Counted from the stretch's first letter, positions 49,611 through 62,821 are shown. The stretch: DNA of 64,000 nt from Chondrus crispus (GCF_000350225.1 NW_005179060.1:22384-86383), one strand, 5' to 3'. Notes: generated by a model not told the origin, from the sequence alone. Made by a program: numbers and translations.

Positions 49611-52096
49611 TGAACCGACCGGATCAAGGGGGAGACTCCGCCTCCGGGCGTCTGAGCACCCGCAGTGGCAGTGGCGCACCGCGCCCCCGGGTGGAGAACC
49701 CGGAAGCCCTGCTGCGACTGCCACCGCGACCGGGCCGCACGCGAGCGTCCGCATCGGATGTTACGCCGGCCGGGTCGGCAGGCACTGAGAATCGCGTCCA
49801 ATGGATGGTCGACGCGATTCAGCCGTGCATCCAGGCCTGGGTCGAGGAGTTCCTCGCTACGGAACTCCCCCAGGTAGCGCGCGTATGCCTCGACCGAACG
49901 GTGCCCGCGCTCGTGGACGCGCACGTACGCAGCGCGATACCACCGCTTTTGGACGAACTTCTACCCGCTCAAGTCCAATGCGAGGTGGTGACCGCGCTCA
50001 CCACTGTGGATGAAGAATCCCCGTCCGGTACGGCTCTAAAGGGAGCGATCAGCTCCGCCGTGGCCAATCGTCTGGCCAGGACCTTCGCCGGAGCAGGAGT
50101 CGACGCACGCGAGCAGCGCGACTCAACCGCTCCGGATTCTACGCTAACGCACGCTGAACCGATCGGCACCGCACCCGGGATCGGTACAATGGCCCCTCAC
50201 CCGTAGGGTAAGACCATTTACCTCCCACCAATTTATGGTGCTACAGGAGGGCCCACAGAAAATGGCCCTCCCGTACTCGCCGATACGGCTGGCCCCCGCG
50301 GGACAGAAAACCGCCTGGGGCGCTTCGCGACAGAAAAGCGACAGCCGTATCGGTCGAGCAGAAGAAGCGCACCCGGCGCTCAAGGCTACACCTCGGAGGG
50401 TACAGAAAACCCCTCCGAGGAAGAAGACACAAGACGTCGCCACAGGGCGACGCGCAAGAACCGCGACGGACGCTACGCGCGATACCGCGATGCCGGAGGG
50501 GTCGGTTACCCCTCCGATGATAACCGCGAAGGACGCTACACGCGATACCGCGATGCCGGAGGAGGTGGATACCCCTCCGATGACGAGGACACCGAGTCGG
50601 ACGGATCGCGCAGAAGCGACCGCAGAGGTCGCAATGCGCGCGACCGACGTCGGTTCCGGCGAGAAGACTCGGACCTGGACGGCTACAGTAGCCCCGGCGG
50701 AGAAGGAGACCGCCATCGCAGGGGCAGAGACCGCCGGTCTGCCCTGAGGCGGGATCCGAAACGGTTGCCGGTGATCAGGCCGCTGAACGACCTGTTCACC
50801 AAGGCCGTCGACTACCGCACGTATCGGCTGGAAAATCGCAGCGCGCGCTACGACGCGAGTACCGCACGGCGAGATAACCGTTATCGGAAGAAGTTGGACA
50901 TCCAGCTGAAAACCCACACGTTCGGTGGTCAAGATCCAATCGCGGTGTTAGGGTTTCTCGCGCGCTTCAAGATGGCCTGCGACCAAAATGGGGTCAGCGA
51001 AGGCGCGGCCGTATGGTGTTTCCAGTTCTATGTGACTGGGCAGGCTCACGCCTTGCTCCAGTCCAGGCTACACGGGAACACCATGGCGGTCGATGCGGAG
51101 CAGCGCGATATGTTCGAAACCTACGCGGAAGTTGTTAACTTTTTATTACGCACGTACGCGACTGACGAAGTTATTTCCGAAGCGGTCGGTGATGTCATCT
51201 CCTTCCGTCAGAGCTCTAATATGACGGAGGAGGTGTACAGTAACCAGTTGTGGGACAAGGCGTTGCGCTGCGGAACCGTATTTTCGGACAGGCGCTTGAA
51301 GTCCCTTTTCGTTGAGGGACTTCTGCCAGCGACGTGCGCGCAGGTGCGGAATTATCTCGCGACGCATCCGGGCGTGGACTACCAGGCGGTGGCAGGCCAC
51401 GCGCAAGCGATAGGCGAGACGCACCGCTCGGCTCGAAGACAGGCGACCTCGCTCGCGTCACCTCAAGCACCGTCCGATTCGGTGAGAAGGTTCGCGCGTA
51501 ACGCGCGGACAAGGCCCGTGCTGTCGGTCGAGTCCCTTTCTGAACTCCCGACAGCGCGCGGAACCGAAACGGAGGAGATACTGGCGGTGACGGACCAGTC
51601 GGCGACGCCGAGCTCGCTTAGCTCGCCGCCGACTAGCTACCATCCGTCACCTGCCTGGTCCCCGGCGGGTGCACCGATGGCGCCCGCCCAACACGGTGAC
51701 GCGCGCCCACATCCGTACGGAAGGCCAGTACAGAACCAGCGGGTCCAGTTCTTCAACCAAGGATTACCCGGACCCCCGCCGTGTCGGTTCTGTCTGGACC
51801 TGACCCACCGACAGGAGCAATGTCCTGTGGTGGCGGATAGCGCGCTGCGTTCGAAGCTTTTGCAGGCCGGCGAGGCCAATTATCAAAAGCTTCGGATCCG
51901 TCAAGGTCTCCGCCCAGATTCGCCGTTCGAGCGCCAACCGCCGACCGCGTGGCGAAATTCGCGTGCGCAGGCTCCCACGGGCATCAACGTGGTCGAGCCG
52001 CGCGAGACCGTCCAATCGGAAGAACCCGCGCTACCGCTGACGGACGAGGGGCCCGAGGACCTTGGGTTGACGGGGGGGGCCGGGGAGGACGCGTAG
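49611..52096 (+). pseudogene. GypB gag region (fossil)
   Basis: It begins MNRPDQGGDSASG, with a basic low-complexity N-terminal part and Arg/Asp-rich repeats near 50.5 kb (RYRDAGG-type units). The capsid-like helical domain (FGGQDPIAVLGFLARFK, then FRQSSNMTEEVYSNQLWDKA) follows, and a CCHC knuckle CRFCLDLTHRQEQCP. Homologous to the GypA gag region throughout. Broken about twice. Confidence 0.88.
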
Positions 52097-55000
52097 AGGC
52101 GTCGACGATCCTCCCCGTGCCAAGCCTCAATAAACAAGGCACCCCGTCGACCGCTTCGGTACGCGCGCAATCGCAGAGCCGAACGGACGAAGCGGCAATT
52201 TGCTTCTTCAAGAAGCAAAATTATAAGGTCACCGCAACGGTCGGACAACGACGCGCGATGATGCGCGCCATCACGCCAGTTCTAGATTCGGGCGCCGGCC
52301 CGAATCTAATCCACCTACGCTGTGTGGCAGAACCGTGGCGCGCTGCCATCCAGTCCACGCGGAGCCCGCCGCTCATCGACGCTTCGAATAGGTCGATGAA
52401 GGCCCTCGGCGAGCTCAAGCTGTACGTCCGGATTGGTGAGTTCGTCGCGCGCGTACCGTTCTTGGTTGTCACCAACCTTGCGGTGGACTGTATCCTCGGA
52501 ACCACGTTCCTAGATCCCCACGTGAAGGCGATCCTGCCACCGCAGAGGAAGGTGCTGTTCAATCATGCGCCGTCCGTAGCGCTGACGGGAGTCACACCCT
52601 CGAGGCACGACCGCAAGATGGCCTCGAGGTAACCGTCGCAGCAGCTCCCACAGGAGGAAAATTCGGCCGACCGGAAGCGCGCGCAGTTCCCGACGAACGT
52701 ACCGTCACGGAAAATTCGCGTGGTCAAGGGGGTCACGATACCCCCGATGACCCAAGCGATGGTACGCGTCGCAACACCGGTTGGGGGGCTTTGCTTCTTG
52801 CAAAACCACCCCAAAACTGCGCATAAGAATTTATGCCTGATGGCCCAGGGGGTCATGGACCTCCTCCCGGGCGAGCCGTTTACGGTGCTCGTTAGCAACT
52901 TCGGAAACCGCGCGGTCTACGTCCCCAAGCATACCGTTGTGGGTCTCGCGTTGCCATCCCCCGCACACATCCTGACACTTGGCGTGTCGGCCCCCGGAGA
53001 GGCCGACGCTAAGGAAGGGGGAGGGAACAAAAATAATTCCTCGACCGCTACGGAGGAACAGGCGCGACGCGAACAACGAGTTACGGACGATGGCAGAATA
53101 AAATCCTCCACCGCTACGGAAAGATACGCGCGTCGCAAAGAATCCGCTACGGACGAAGGCAGGATTAATTCCTCACCCGCGGGGGAAGGTGCGCGACGAG
53201 AAGGACCCGTTACGGACGATGGCAGAATTAAATCCACCACCGCTACGGGAGGAGGCGCGCGACGCAAAGAACCGGAAACGGACGACGCCCACAGTGGCAA
53301 TCCTTCTAACACGGATGAGCGGACCGATACGGACGCGGAGAAGACCCGCTCGTGGGAAGAGGACGTCCATATTGGTGCAGAAGACAGTACCGTCTGGTCG
53401 GAAATTATGGACATGCTGTCCGAGTTCAAGGACATGTGGTCCGGCCACTTGGGTAAGATCGATGCTACGAAGCATCGCATCGAGCTGAAGCCCGGTGCGA
53501 AGCCGATCTACCAAGCACCCTACCGAGCCGGACCCATCGCGCGCGAGAAGGAGAAGAAGGAAATCGACCGCATGCTGCGCGCGGGAGTCATCGAACCGAC
53601 ATCGGCCGAGTGGGCGAGCCCCGTGGTCTTCGTCCCTAAAAATGACGGGACCATGCGGTTCTGCGTGGAATATCGCAAGCTAAACGCCGTTACGGTTCGC
53701 GACTCCTACCCACTACCGCGCATGGACGAATGTATCGACTCGCTCGGCGACGCCACTGTCTTTACCACGCTAGACTGTAATAGCGGGTATTGGCAGGTGG
53801 AGATCGCCGAGGAGGACCGCGATAAAACTACGTTCGCGTCGCATTCGGGCCTCTACGGCTTTCTACGCATGCCGTTCGGTCTCAAAAACGTGCCCGCGAC
53901 ATTTCAACGAGCGGTCGACATCATCCTGTCCCGCGTGAAATGGGAGACCGCGTCGGTCTACCTCGATGACGTCATCGTCTACTCGCGCACCGTTACGGAA
54001 CATATGGCGCATGTGCGCGAGGTACTACGGCTTCTACATACCGCGGGCGTGTCGCTAGGATTGGCGAAGTGCGCATTTTTCGACACCTCCGTGACCTATC
54101 TCGGGCACGTCACCCGTCCGGGACGGTTGGAGGTAGAGCGACGCAACGTCACCGCGATCGAGCGCGCGCGCGCGCGCGCCTACGAACCAAACGGAACTGC
54201 GATCCTTTCTCGGGATGTGCCACGTTTACCGACGGTTTGTGAAAGGATTCGCGAAGATCGGCGCGCCGCTGAATAAGAAGACCGGCAAGAATCAGTCCTA
54301 CGAGTTCGAGATATTAACCGATGCGGAATACGCGGCGTTTGAGGAATTGAAGCGGCGCCTCGTGTCGCCGCCAATCCTCGCGCTGCCCCGCTACGGACGG
54401 AAATATACGCTGGACACCGACGCGTGCGGACACCAAGTGGGTTGCGCCCTTCTACAGGAGCAACCCGATGGAGGTACTCGACCGATCGGATATTGGAGCC
54501 GCGCGTTGACCGACGCGGAGCGCAATTATACGACTACCGAAAAGGAATGCTTGGCCGTAGTGTGGAGCATCCTCACCCTACGGCCGTACCTATACGGAAG
54601 CGCGTTCAACCTCCGCACGGATCACGAGGCCCTACGCTGGGTCCTCAATTTAGCGGACAGTTCCGGTCGGCTCGCTCGCTGGCGCCTGCGCTTGGCGGAG
54701 TACGACTACGACGTACAGTACCGCCCAGGCGTCAAGCACCAACTCGCGGACGGCGTATCGCGCTTACGTATCGACGGAGGAGACACCGAACCGGTCGATG
54801 ATGAGGTTCCGTGCTTCGTGGTCCAGTACGATGAGGGCAGCGAGGCCCTCCTGGACAATGTGCACTGGGACCCGCCGCAAGACCGTCCGGACGATTGTCA
54901 CGCGCTCGCGATAACTCCCGAGGAACGCGACGCTGCGTCCATCTCGGTTGAGGAATTTATACGCGAACAAGCTGAGGACGCCTTCTGTCGCTTCGCCGCG

Positions 55001-56443
55001 GAAACCGTCGGGACGCCGAACTCGAAGTTCGACATCGACCGTTACAGATTTCTCGTGAGGACGTCCCCGCTGGACGGGACCCTGCAGCGCGTGGTACCGA
55101 CTCGGTTGCGCCCCCGGGTAATGTACCTGGCACACCATCCGAGGTTGGCAAGTCACCCGGGAGCGACGCGTATGTACTACACCCTTCGCAGGGAGTACTA
55201 CTGGCCACACATGGCCAGCGACCCGTTTTCGACCGTACGGAATTGCACCTCGTGTGCTGCGACCCGTGGGACGCTTGTCAAGAACCAAAAGGATCTCAAG
55301 CTGTTCCCCGCGGCGGGCCCCTTGGAGTTTGTCGCGATGGACCTCCTGGGGCCCCTGCCCAAGACCGCGCACGGAAAACCAACACGTGTTGGTAATTACC
55401 GACCGGTTCTCCAAGCTAACGCGCAGTATTCCGCTCCGGACCACAACCGCTTCGGTCGTCGCAAATGCGTTTTTGGACAACTGGGTCTACGTTTACGGAG
55501 CGCCGCGCTACGTACTAACCGAAAATGGCCCTCAGTTCGCTGCGAAATTCTTCGACGCGGTATGCGCCCTCCTGGGGGTGCGGCATTATCTCACGACGGC
55601 CTACCACCCCCAGTCGAACGGGCAGACCGAACGGTTCAATCGCACGCTGGTGCAACGCCTCCGGCACTACGTGGAGGAGCACCAGCGCGATTGGGATGAC
55701 TACGTGCAGCCGCTGACCTTCGCGTACAATACGCAGGTCCACCGGTCGACGGAGACGACTCCGTTCGACCTGGTGTTAACAAGGCCACCGTCCGGTTTAA
55801 TCCTCCCCCGTACTGTGCCGCAGGACGCGGGGACCCATCGAGAAGACCCGCGGACCCCGGTGCAGTACAAGCGCGCTACGCTGCGCAAGCTTCGCGACGC
55901 TCCCGACCGCGCTCGGACGAAATTAAACGCATCGCAAAAGCGGTACAAGGACGATTTTGACAAGAAGGTCCGCTTCCGTCCGGTCATTGTGGCGGGCGAT
56001 TTTGTCTACGTTGATCGCCCGCCCCGCCCGTTGACAAGCGTCGAGCGACGCACGCGTGCGCAAGGTACGACCGGAACGGACGAGCTCTCTGTCAGACTTC
56101 TACCAAAGACAGAGGGGCCGTTTCGCATGCGCTCCGCTACGGACACCACGGTCCTCGTCGAGCAGGACGGTGTGGAGAACCGCGTGAGCATCGACCGCGT
56201 CACGAAAATGCCGCGCAGGCCGGGGGATACTGTCACCTCGGCCATTCCATCCGCATCGGACGTACAAGCCGCAACGCCCCGCGCGGAATACGTCGTTGAC
56301 CGCATCGTCGGACACCGTATGACCCGCGGCCGCATCGAGTACAAGGTTCGCTGGTACGAGTACGCGGCTTCCGACGATACCTAGGAGCCCTCCGAGGGGC
56401 TCCCGCAACCTTTCATCGACCGATATTGGCGTACGCGCCAAGG
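52097..56443 (+). pseudogene. GypB pol region (fossil)
   Basis: In order: retropepsin (LDSGAGPNLIH), a Glu/Lys-rich linker with repeated ATEExARR-type units near 53.1 kb, reverse transcriptase (TTLDCNSGYWQVEI, catalytic YLDD), RNase H (YTLDTDACGHQVG, TTTEKECLAVVW, RTDHEAL), integrase (YYWPHM, CTSC, MDLLGP) and a C-terminal chromodomain (YVVDRIVGHR...YKVRWYEY) near 56.3-56.4 kb. This is the full Ty3/gypsy chromovirus order. Broken about four times. Confidence 0.93.
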
Positions 56444-56812
56444 ACGGACAAGCACGCTCGCGTAGCGCTTCTTCCGGCCTCGCATGGCCGAACCGTCAGG
56501 ACGACCTCGCTCGCGCGCGTGGCGAACTGCCGCCCGCGTGCGCCAGAAGGAAAAGGCAAGGAACACCGCTGATCGGCTCTGTTTACTGTGGGCGAAGCCC
56601 CTAATGGGCTACGCGAAAGGGGGCGACCAACGGGTTGGGGCTCAAGAACGACGCGTGCGCTTAGCCGGCGGAGCCGCCGCGGCATCTTCGGGCGTGGGGC
56701 GCGAGGCCCCGACCGTAGCGGCAGGCATCGGCGGCGCCGTGAGACGTTGGCTGACGACCGCGAGGATGTCCTGCACGCTGCGGAGCTTCTCTTGATGCTC
56801 GACGCGCTCACG

Positions 56813-58900
56813 CTACGCCGCGGTGGAGGCCTCTCGGAGCGCCGCGACGGTCGTCTCCAACTGCTTGACTTGGTGCATCCACTCGCGCGCCTGCAGCAGC
56901 GCCTGCTCAACCGACGAAGGAACTGTTGCCCCCTCGAAGGAGCAAACGTACTGCAGGGCAGTGAACGCGGCCTCCTCACGGAGGCGCTCCGGGGAAGACC
57001 GGCCGGACGGTTGCGGAGCGGGAGGAGGCGGCATCGGAACAGGACGATGATCGCCTGCGGTACCGGTCACCACGCTGATGTGTGGGGGGCTTGAGGTGGG
57101 GGCCGAAATTCCCACGACACCGGGGGGTTCTCTTAACCCCTTCGGTGAGTCGTTCTGGATCGAAGCCACGCGAGCGGATCCGCCGCGGGCCGGTACCGCG
57201 GTCTCGACGACGCTTCTCACCGCACCGGTTCCTGCATCGCGCGGCGGCGCGACATCGGCATCGGCAAGCAAGCCGCCCGTGTCACCCGCGTCGACTGTGT
57301 CGACTGCGCCGTCCACGTCGACCGCGACGGTCGCGTCCACTGGACCGGTGGCCGTGCTGCCACCATCGGCACCGGTCTCGGCCTCGGCTGCGGAGGGCAT
57401 CGGTAGGGTACACCGCTTGTTCCAGCTGAACCACACGAAGTCCGGCCGGCCGCTCCAATCCATACCCTCGGTGAAGGCCAACAGCTGCGTCGCGTACGTC
57501 GCGTTAAACGCTGTACCCTCGAGGATCTCCGGGATACCGACCGAGCGGATTAAATCAATGAGCCCCGCCGAGAGGCGGAAGAGCAGGCCGCGCTCACCGA
57601 ACGGTTCCTCGCGCCGCGCGATCAGCCGCGGGTCGGGACACTTCGTGAAGAACGGCAGTCCCTCGCGAGCGGCGTGTAAGAAGCACAGGAAGGCCAAGAC
57701 CGCCCATTCGGAAAGCATGATCGCGTGCACCAAGACGCGCGTTCGCTCCGTTTCCGCCGATTCCGATCGGCCGAGCGGCAACCAATGCGCCGCCACGTAC
57801 GCCATGACGCTCGGCGTCGGTACGCACAGGTACTCCGGCGCCTCGAACGTCGACCAGTTCGTCCGGAGCGCGGGGTACAGGCCGCGCCGCGCGGCGCTGG
57901 GCACCGAGAAAAACTCGGTGCTGTGCCACATGTGGAAGAAATCGTCCACCCGGCACTAGCGCAGCCGACTCTCGCGCGCTGCGTCCTCACCCCACCGCGC
58001 TCGGTTCGTAACGCTGTACCAGCTGTCGAAAGGCCGCGGAAAGGCCACCAAGCGAACGTCGGGCGCGAGGCCCTCGTAGCGGCGATACCGACCGAAGAGG
58101 TTCAGCAGCGAGACGTAGTACTTTTCGTCGCCCTCGCAGCGGACATAGAGCAAGTCACTGCCCGTCGTGGCCAGCGTCCGACACGGAGCGTGACGTCATC
58201 GCGCCTTCCACGGGCGGGCGCAGTTCTCTTGCGCCACGGCACCGCGTCTGGACGGAGTCTTGATCGCACGCACCATCGGAATGGCCGGGAACCTCGCCGC
58301 GTCCAGCAAGTTCTGCTGAACATACTCCTCGACCGTAAGCGGAGGCTTGCGGCCCGCGGCGCGTCGGCGAGCGCGCCGGCGGCGGTGGTCCATCGAGGAC
58401 CCGGGCCACAGCGACCGTACGGAGCCGACACCGCTGCACAGCCAGGCCGGGGTACTCGGGGCGGTGAATACCCGCCCCAGCGACGTTGTCGCCCCCCGTC
58501 CGGCCGGTGCAAGCGCTACGCTACTCGACGGCGCTGCGTCCGGCGCCTCGGAAGCGGCCCCTATGAGCGCCGTGCCCGCAGCGGGCAGCGGCGACATGGG
58601 AGGCGGCGGCAGCTCCACGGGGAGCCCCGGGTCCGCCTCGACCGTTCTTGGAGCCACGCCCGCGAGGGGCAGCGGCGAGGACTGTGTTGCTTGGGAGCCC
58701 AGCGGTGGCGTACCGACCGGTACGGGCGAATCAATTGGCGCTTGCGCGGGCCCCGCCACTCCAGTGGACAGTTGCAGGCCGTCGCGAAGGCGTCGCCGCG
58801 GTTGGAAGGTGGGACCAACCGGCGCCGCTGCCGGAGCCCGAGGCGGGTTCAACCGCTGTCTGTACGCGCGCACAGCAGAAGTGTCACGATGACCGTCCAT
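56813..58900 (-). pseudogene. GypB antisense-ORF region, homologous to that of GypA (fossil)
   Basis: On the strand opposite gag-pol, from MDGHRDTSAV inward. The N-terminal part is Pro/Ala-rich. The core is shared with GypA: LVAFPRPFDSWYSV, NRARWGED, FHMWHSTEFFSVP, VPTPSVMAYVAA, FLHAAREGLPFFTKCPDPR, RLSAGLIDLIRSVG and FVWFSWNKRC. A Thr/Val/Pro linker and a C-terminal helical segment (SSVEQALLQAREWMHQVKQLE) follow. It contains no transmembrane segment or signal peptide, so an envelope is unlikely. Function unknown. It is broken about twice. Conservation of length, position, orientation and core between two elements with unrelated LTRs argues that this was a working gene. Confidence 0.8.
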
Positions 58901-59057
58901 AGGTTGGTTGAAGAGCCGCTGTAGGGGGATGTCGTCGTCGGTGTCGGAGGACGTTTCTGAGTTCGCAGGGGAGTGTTGGGGAAGAATTGGGAGGTCAGTG
59001 TGGATCGCGTGGAGAGAATCGGAAGACGCGCTCTCCGAATCGGATGAACCCGCGGCG

Positions 59058-59064
59058 TTATATA
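59058..59064 (-). promoter_or_regulatory. TATA box upstream of the GypB antisense ORF
   Basis: TATATAA on the minus strand lies 158 bp before the antisense ATG and 156 bp inside the 3' LTR edge, matching the TATA-like box in GypA (157 bp). No transcript evidence is available here. Confidence 0.5.
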
Positions 59065-59219
59065 CCGCCAGCTCGCTGACGAGCCAGGGGGCATGATCGT
59101 CCGCACGGAGGGGTTTCTGTCCCCGCATCGTGCGCGATAGAAGGAAACGTCCGGAACGGACCCGCGCGGTCGAGTAGAGGGTCGCTACGGGGACGTAGCG
59201 AAAGATAAGGGGAGAGGTC

Positions 59220-59887
59220 TGTAGTATAATGACCGGCGCAAGCGCGGAGGTCATCGGACGGCCGTGTACGGTATACACGTGGGCGGTTGTGCCCACGTGT
59301 AGCGAGCGCGCGCGCGTGCCGAGCGGTCGTAATCTGGCGTACGTGTACAGTAGTGCACGTGTCGTCCGAGCGGTGGTCTACGCGTGTTACGAGTGCGCAT
59401 TAGCACACGTGTCGTCCGTGCGGTAGTCTGTGAGCAACACGCGTGTACAGTAGTGCACACGTGTAGTAGCAGCGTCCGTGCGGTAGTAGCAATTATGGCG
59501 CTACCTTTATAATTGTGTACAGTACCCGGCACGCACTAGGCGGCAGGTACTGTACTACTGTACTGGGACAGGTGTCCGAGGCGTCCCTCTGCGGCGTTAA
59601 GACCTGGCACCCGTCCCCACCACTAAACGGGGGCAAGCTCGCCCCCGTCCCTTTCGCGCCTATATACGTCCGTTTCGGTTGTCTATCGCGCGCGCTGGCT
59701 TCTAACCCGTTACCGGTCGCTCCCGTTCACGCACCACGGGGCGACTGCGCGTAACCGGCCAGTGAGCCACTCCCTTTTCGCGAGCTCGTCCGATCGGTTC
59801 AATTAGCGCGTCGCGTCCACGCCTCGTGCTCCCTCGCTAAAGCCTCCGCCTCTCACCCAACCCAGGGCGGAGAGGAGTTATCCCGCA
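59220..59887 (+). repeat. GypB 3' LTR
   Basis: A 668-bp copy of the 5' LTR, preceded by the purine tract AAGGGGAGAGGTC and a small hairpin (TCGCTACG/CGTAGCGA at 59182-59201). The downstream flank repeats the target 5-mer GACGG. Confidence 0.95.
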
Positions 59888-62619
59888 GACGGGGAGCGTC
59901 AAAGGGCAGATGACGAGCGCGAGGAGATCCGTCGCGAAGGGAGTGAGAGCAAATGGCAGGAAAGCGCAGAGAAAGGGCGTACTGAACATGCACGTGAGGA
60001 GCGTGAGGGATTGGAGCAGGAACGGACAAGCCGGGGAGAAGGAGAGGAAGGAAGCGGTGAGGTTTCAAGCGATGGTATTTCGCCTGTTGTAAAGCCAGGC
60101 CGTGGGGGCGTGGATGGTGATGCTGCTCCTCAGTCTTGCAAGAAAGACGCTCCGGAGCCTCCTCAAACGTATGAGGAGACTGGGGGAGGTTGCGGTGATT
60201 GGTGGTCTACCGCGTACGAAGATGAAGACGAGGATGGCCCTGAGAGTGAGAGTGGAAGCGAAGAAAGGGACAAAGATGCGTACTATTCCCCTGTAAATTA
60301 CGTCATTGGAGATGCTGACGATGCCGTTATTGCCAGGCTCGCAGGACTGAGTGAGGACATGGAGGACGCAGCCCAGTCGAGTGGTGACACGGATTTCATG
60401 CGAGGAGAGAGTGGTGACACTTCCGCAGGTGGACGCGCGGGGGGTGACGAATTTTCCGCGGCGCCAAGAAATACCGTGCGCGGGAAAAATTCTGCAGGTA
60501 GCAAAGACTCTGCTCTAGACCGAAAGCGTTCTGAACAGAAGCGTGCCTCTAAATACCGCACGATGCAACGTGCGAAGCTTGCCCTCAAGGCCGAGCAAGT
60601 GGGAGCGCGTACATGGAAGCCGCGCCGATGTGTCGGGATTATCCCGGAGGTTGGCATGCAACTGGAGTTTCGCTGGCAATGTGAGCAATTGATTCGAGCA
60701 TACACGGCTTATGTAGGGGTTCAGATGGGGGTAAACATCTCCCAAACGTGGAAAAGAGTGAGAATGAAATGCCGCAACACGACATGCCATGCTTCAATTG
60801 TGTTCCATTGGCAGCCTCGCTCAGGTCTTTGGAAACTAAACAGGTTTACGGAGCACTCCAACGAATGCAGCGGGCAACATGTGAGCGGGGAAGAGGAACA
60901 GCAAGGGAGGCGAGGGCACTGCATGCCGGCATATACTCCCTTGCAGGTTGCTCGTGCCATTCAGAGCGAGGCTACGAGCAATCCAAACATCTCGGCGAAA
61001 ACTATCGCTGCGCTGGTAAGGGCAAAGCAAATTTACAAGCGCCAACCGCCGGATAGCCACTATCGCTCCGTACGCGTCGAGCTCTTGCCACATATGGACG
61101 CATCTCGGGCTGTCGATATGGCAAGTATGGAGGGGTATGCTGAATTGCTGCGCAACTGTGGGCACACCGTTCGTATCTTCATTATCGACGGTTCGGAGAT
61201 GAAGCAGCAGAGAATCCGGTCTGCCAAGCACATCTTCCAACAGTGCAAGAAGGCAAAAACATCCCAGAGGACGCCAAATTCAACGAGGAGGTGATTGACA
61301 TGTCGGATATTGCAGAAGACGGTCGTTACTACGGTGGGCTCTTATTCCTGCCGAGCTTTGCTGCTCGTTATTGCGCTCTTGGGCGTAGGACGGCAGCAGC
61401 AGATGCGGGTCACTGTGACGGGGTGGGACTGCAATCGTACGGGACTACATTCGAGGTTGTAACGTACGACACGAACATGCACCTCCTGCCACTGCAGTGG
61501 CAGGAGGTGCATGGAGCTGAGAGTTACGAGTACTGGAGAACCGTCTTTGAGGCATGCAAGGAGATACCCGGGATCGACGTCGCAGAACGCACCACCATCT
61601 TTGACCAAGAGAAGAGCATCGACAAGGCGTATAAAGAAGTTTTCAATGAGGCGAAGATGTTCTTGGACCCCCTACACGTACGCAAAAACATGGGAGTTAA
61701 ACTTGGGGCTACGAAGGCAATTGGGTTGTCTCTATACGAGCGGGCGCTGCATGCACCATCCAGACGGGCAGTGGATGCCATCGTGGCTGAGTACACAGAG
61801 GCGCAGAAGCAATACCTGGGCAAATTCGAACCGTCCGAGCTTTACAAAGCTTACTCGCGGTTTGAGGACACAATCGTCACCTCCCAAGGGGCGGAAAGTC
61901 AGATGAGCGCCTTTTTGCGAAACCACATTCGCTCCGTTGAACCGCAAAAGATGATTAACAAAGTGGTTTTGACGCAACGGTCCGGATTCCTCAAACGCCA
62001 ATCTGCTTCACAGTCATGTACAAGTCCAGTACCCCCGGCCATCGAGAAGAAGATTGCTACTTTGATTCAACGGTCCCGATAGTATCAGGAAACAGTTTCC
62101 TTCGTGGATGGAACTGCGCAAATAGAAGCAACTGTGACAAGCTGCACAGATGGAGCACCACGGCGTCGGGTACGTTTGTCGGATGTGCGGCAAAAGCCGC
62201 CGGTTTGCTGCGGGTATTCGTCTAATGGCGATGGTATTCCATGCTTCCATGGAGTTGCAGTGCTGGCGAGAAGTATGAAACGGCTAACATTCACCGCTTT
62301 ATTGCGGAAAAGCATCTAGCCTCCAGACGGAGCGAGCTATATAAAGATGTATCGTTTACTCTAGCATCCCAGTCAGAAGTTGATAGCGTAATATCACGCG
62401 CAAAGGTTTCAGTCATCGCCGGGACTAACCTCACTATTCCCAAAGCATTGCCACCGCCGCGAGTGCGTCCGGTTAAAAATGCTGGTGTTCGCAGGAAGGG
62501 GTGGTTTGAGAGAGGTCCGGCGGCATAGAAGAAGCGCGGTTATACGTGCGGTCTTTGTCGAAAAAAGGGTCATATTTCTCCGCAGTGTCAACTGCGTCAA
62601 CTTTTTGGGAACCCCTAGT
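59888..62619 (+). pseudogene. 3' part of MULE gene: transposase, SWIM and CCHC fingers
   Basis: This continues the J-domain ORF in phase after the GypB insertion. A charged coiled coil comes first, then an acidic linker and a FAR1/WRKY-like zinc region (CRNTTCHASIVFHW...HSNECSGQH). The MULE DDE core has a first Asp in DAGHCDG, a second in IFDQEKSID and an LDPLHVRKNM helix. A SWIM-type finger (CCGYSSNGDGIPCFHG) and a CCHC knuckle (CGLCRKKGHISPQC) end the protein at 62617-62619. There is one frameshift near 61.24 kb, others between 62.08 and 62.3 kb, and a stop before KKRGYTCG, so the copy is inactive. A perfect 38-bp palindrome lies in the catalytic region (61476-61513). Mutator-type transposases cut and paste DNA in the nucleus. 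Confidence 0.85.
61476..61513. repeat. Perfect 38-bp palindrome inside the MULE catalytic domain
   Basis: Each arm is 19 bases (CATGCACCTCCTGCCACTG and its complement) with no loop. The frame stays open through it (MHLLPLQWQEVH), and because of the symmetry the opposite strand encodes the same peptide. Its exactness suggests a recent template-switch inverted duplication or an assembly artefact. Confidence 0.95.
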
Positions 62620-62715
62620 TGTGAGAGGACGGTTCCAAAGGCGAAGCTGTTGGGATAGTTTCTAATGCGTATTGTAGCTTGTTTTGACGATGATTGTAAA
62701 TGTGAGGGTTATAGA

Positions 62716-62821
62716 CCGTTTGAATATATCCCTCGGGATGATGATTGTCACCCCTAATCTCACACATTCCGTTTGAATATATGCCTCGGGATGATGATTG
62801 TCACCCCTAATCTCACACATT
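62716..62821. repeat. 53-bp tandem duplication near the MULE right end
   Basis: Two adjacent units starting CCGTTTGAATATAT differ at a single base. Together with repeated TCACCCC motifs up to 62990 it looks like the subterminal part of the MULE. Terminal inverted repeats of the MULE were not identified with confidence. Confidence 0.9.

Larger units (their letters stand above)
48812..59887 (+). mobile_element. GypB: Ty3/gypsy chromovirus with antisense ORF (fossil)
   Basis: Target duplication GACGG lies at 48807-48811 and 59888-59892. The parts are: 5' LTR 48812-49480, primer-binding site 49484-49497, gag 49611-52096, pol about 52097-56443 with chromodomain, an opposite-strand ORF region 56813-58900, a purine tract 59207-59219 and 3' LTR 59220-59887. 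The LTRs are about 98% identical by eye, so it is a young insertion. All structural parts are present in order, but the coding regions are broken: about six breaks in gag-pol and about two in the antisense ORF. It sits inside a MULE transposon gene and shares gag, pol and antisense-protein homology with GypA, while the LTRs are unrelated in sequence. Confidence 0.95.
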
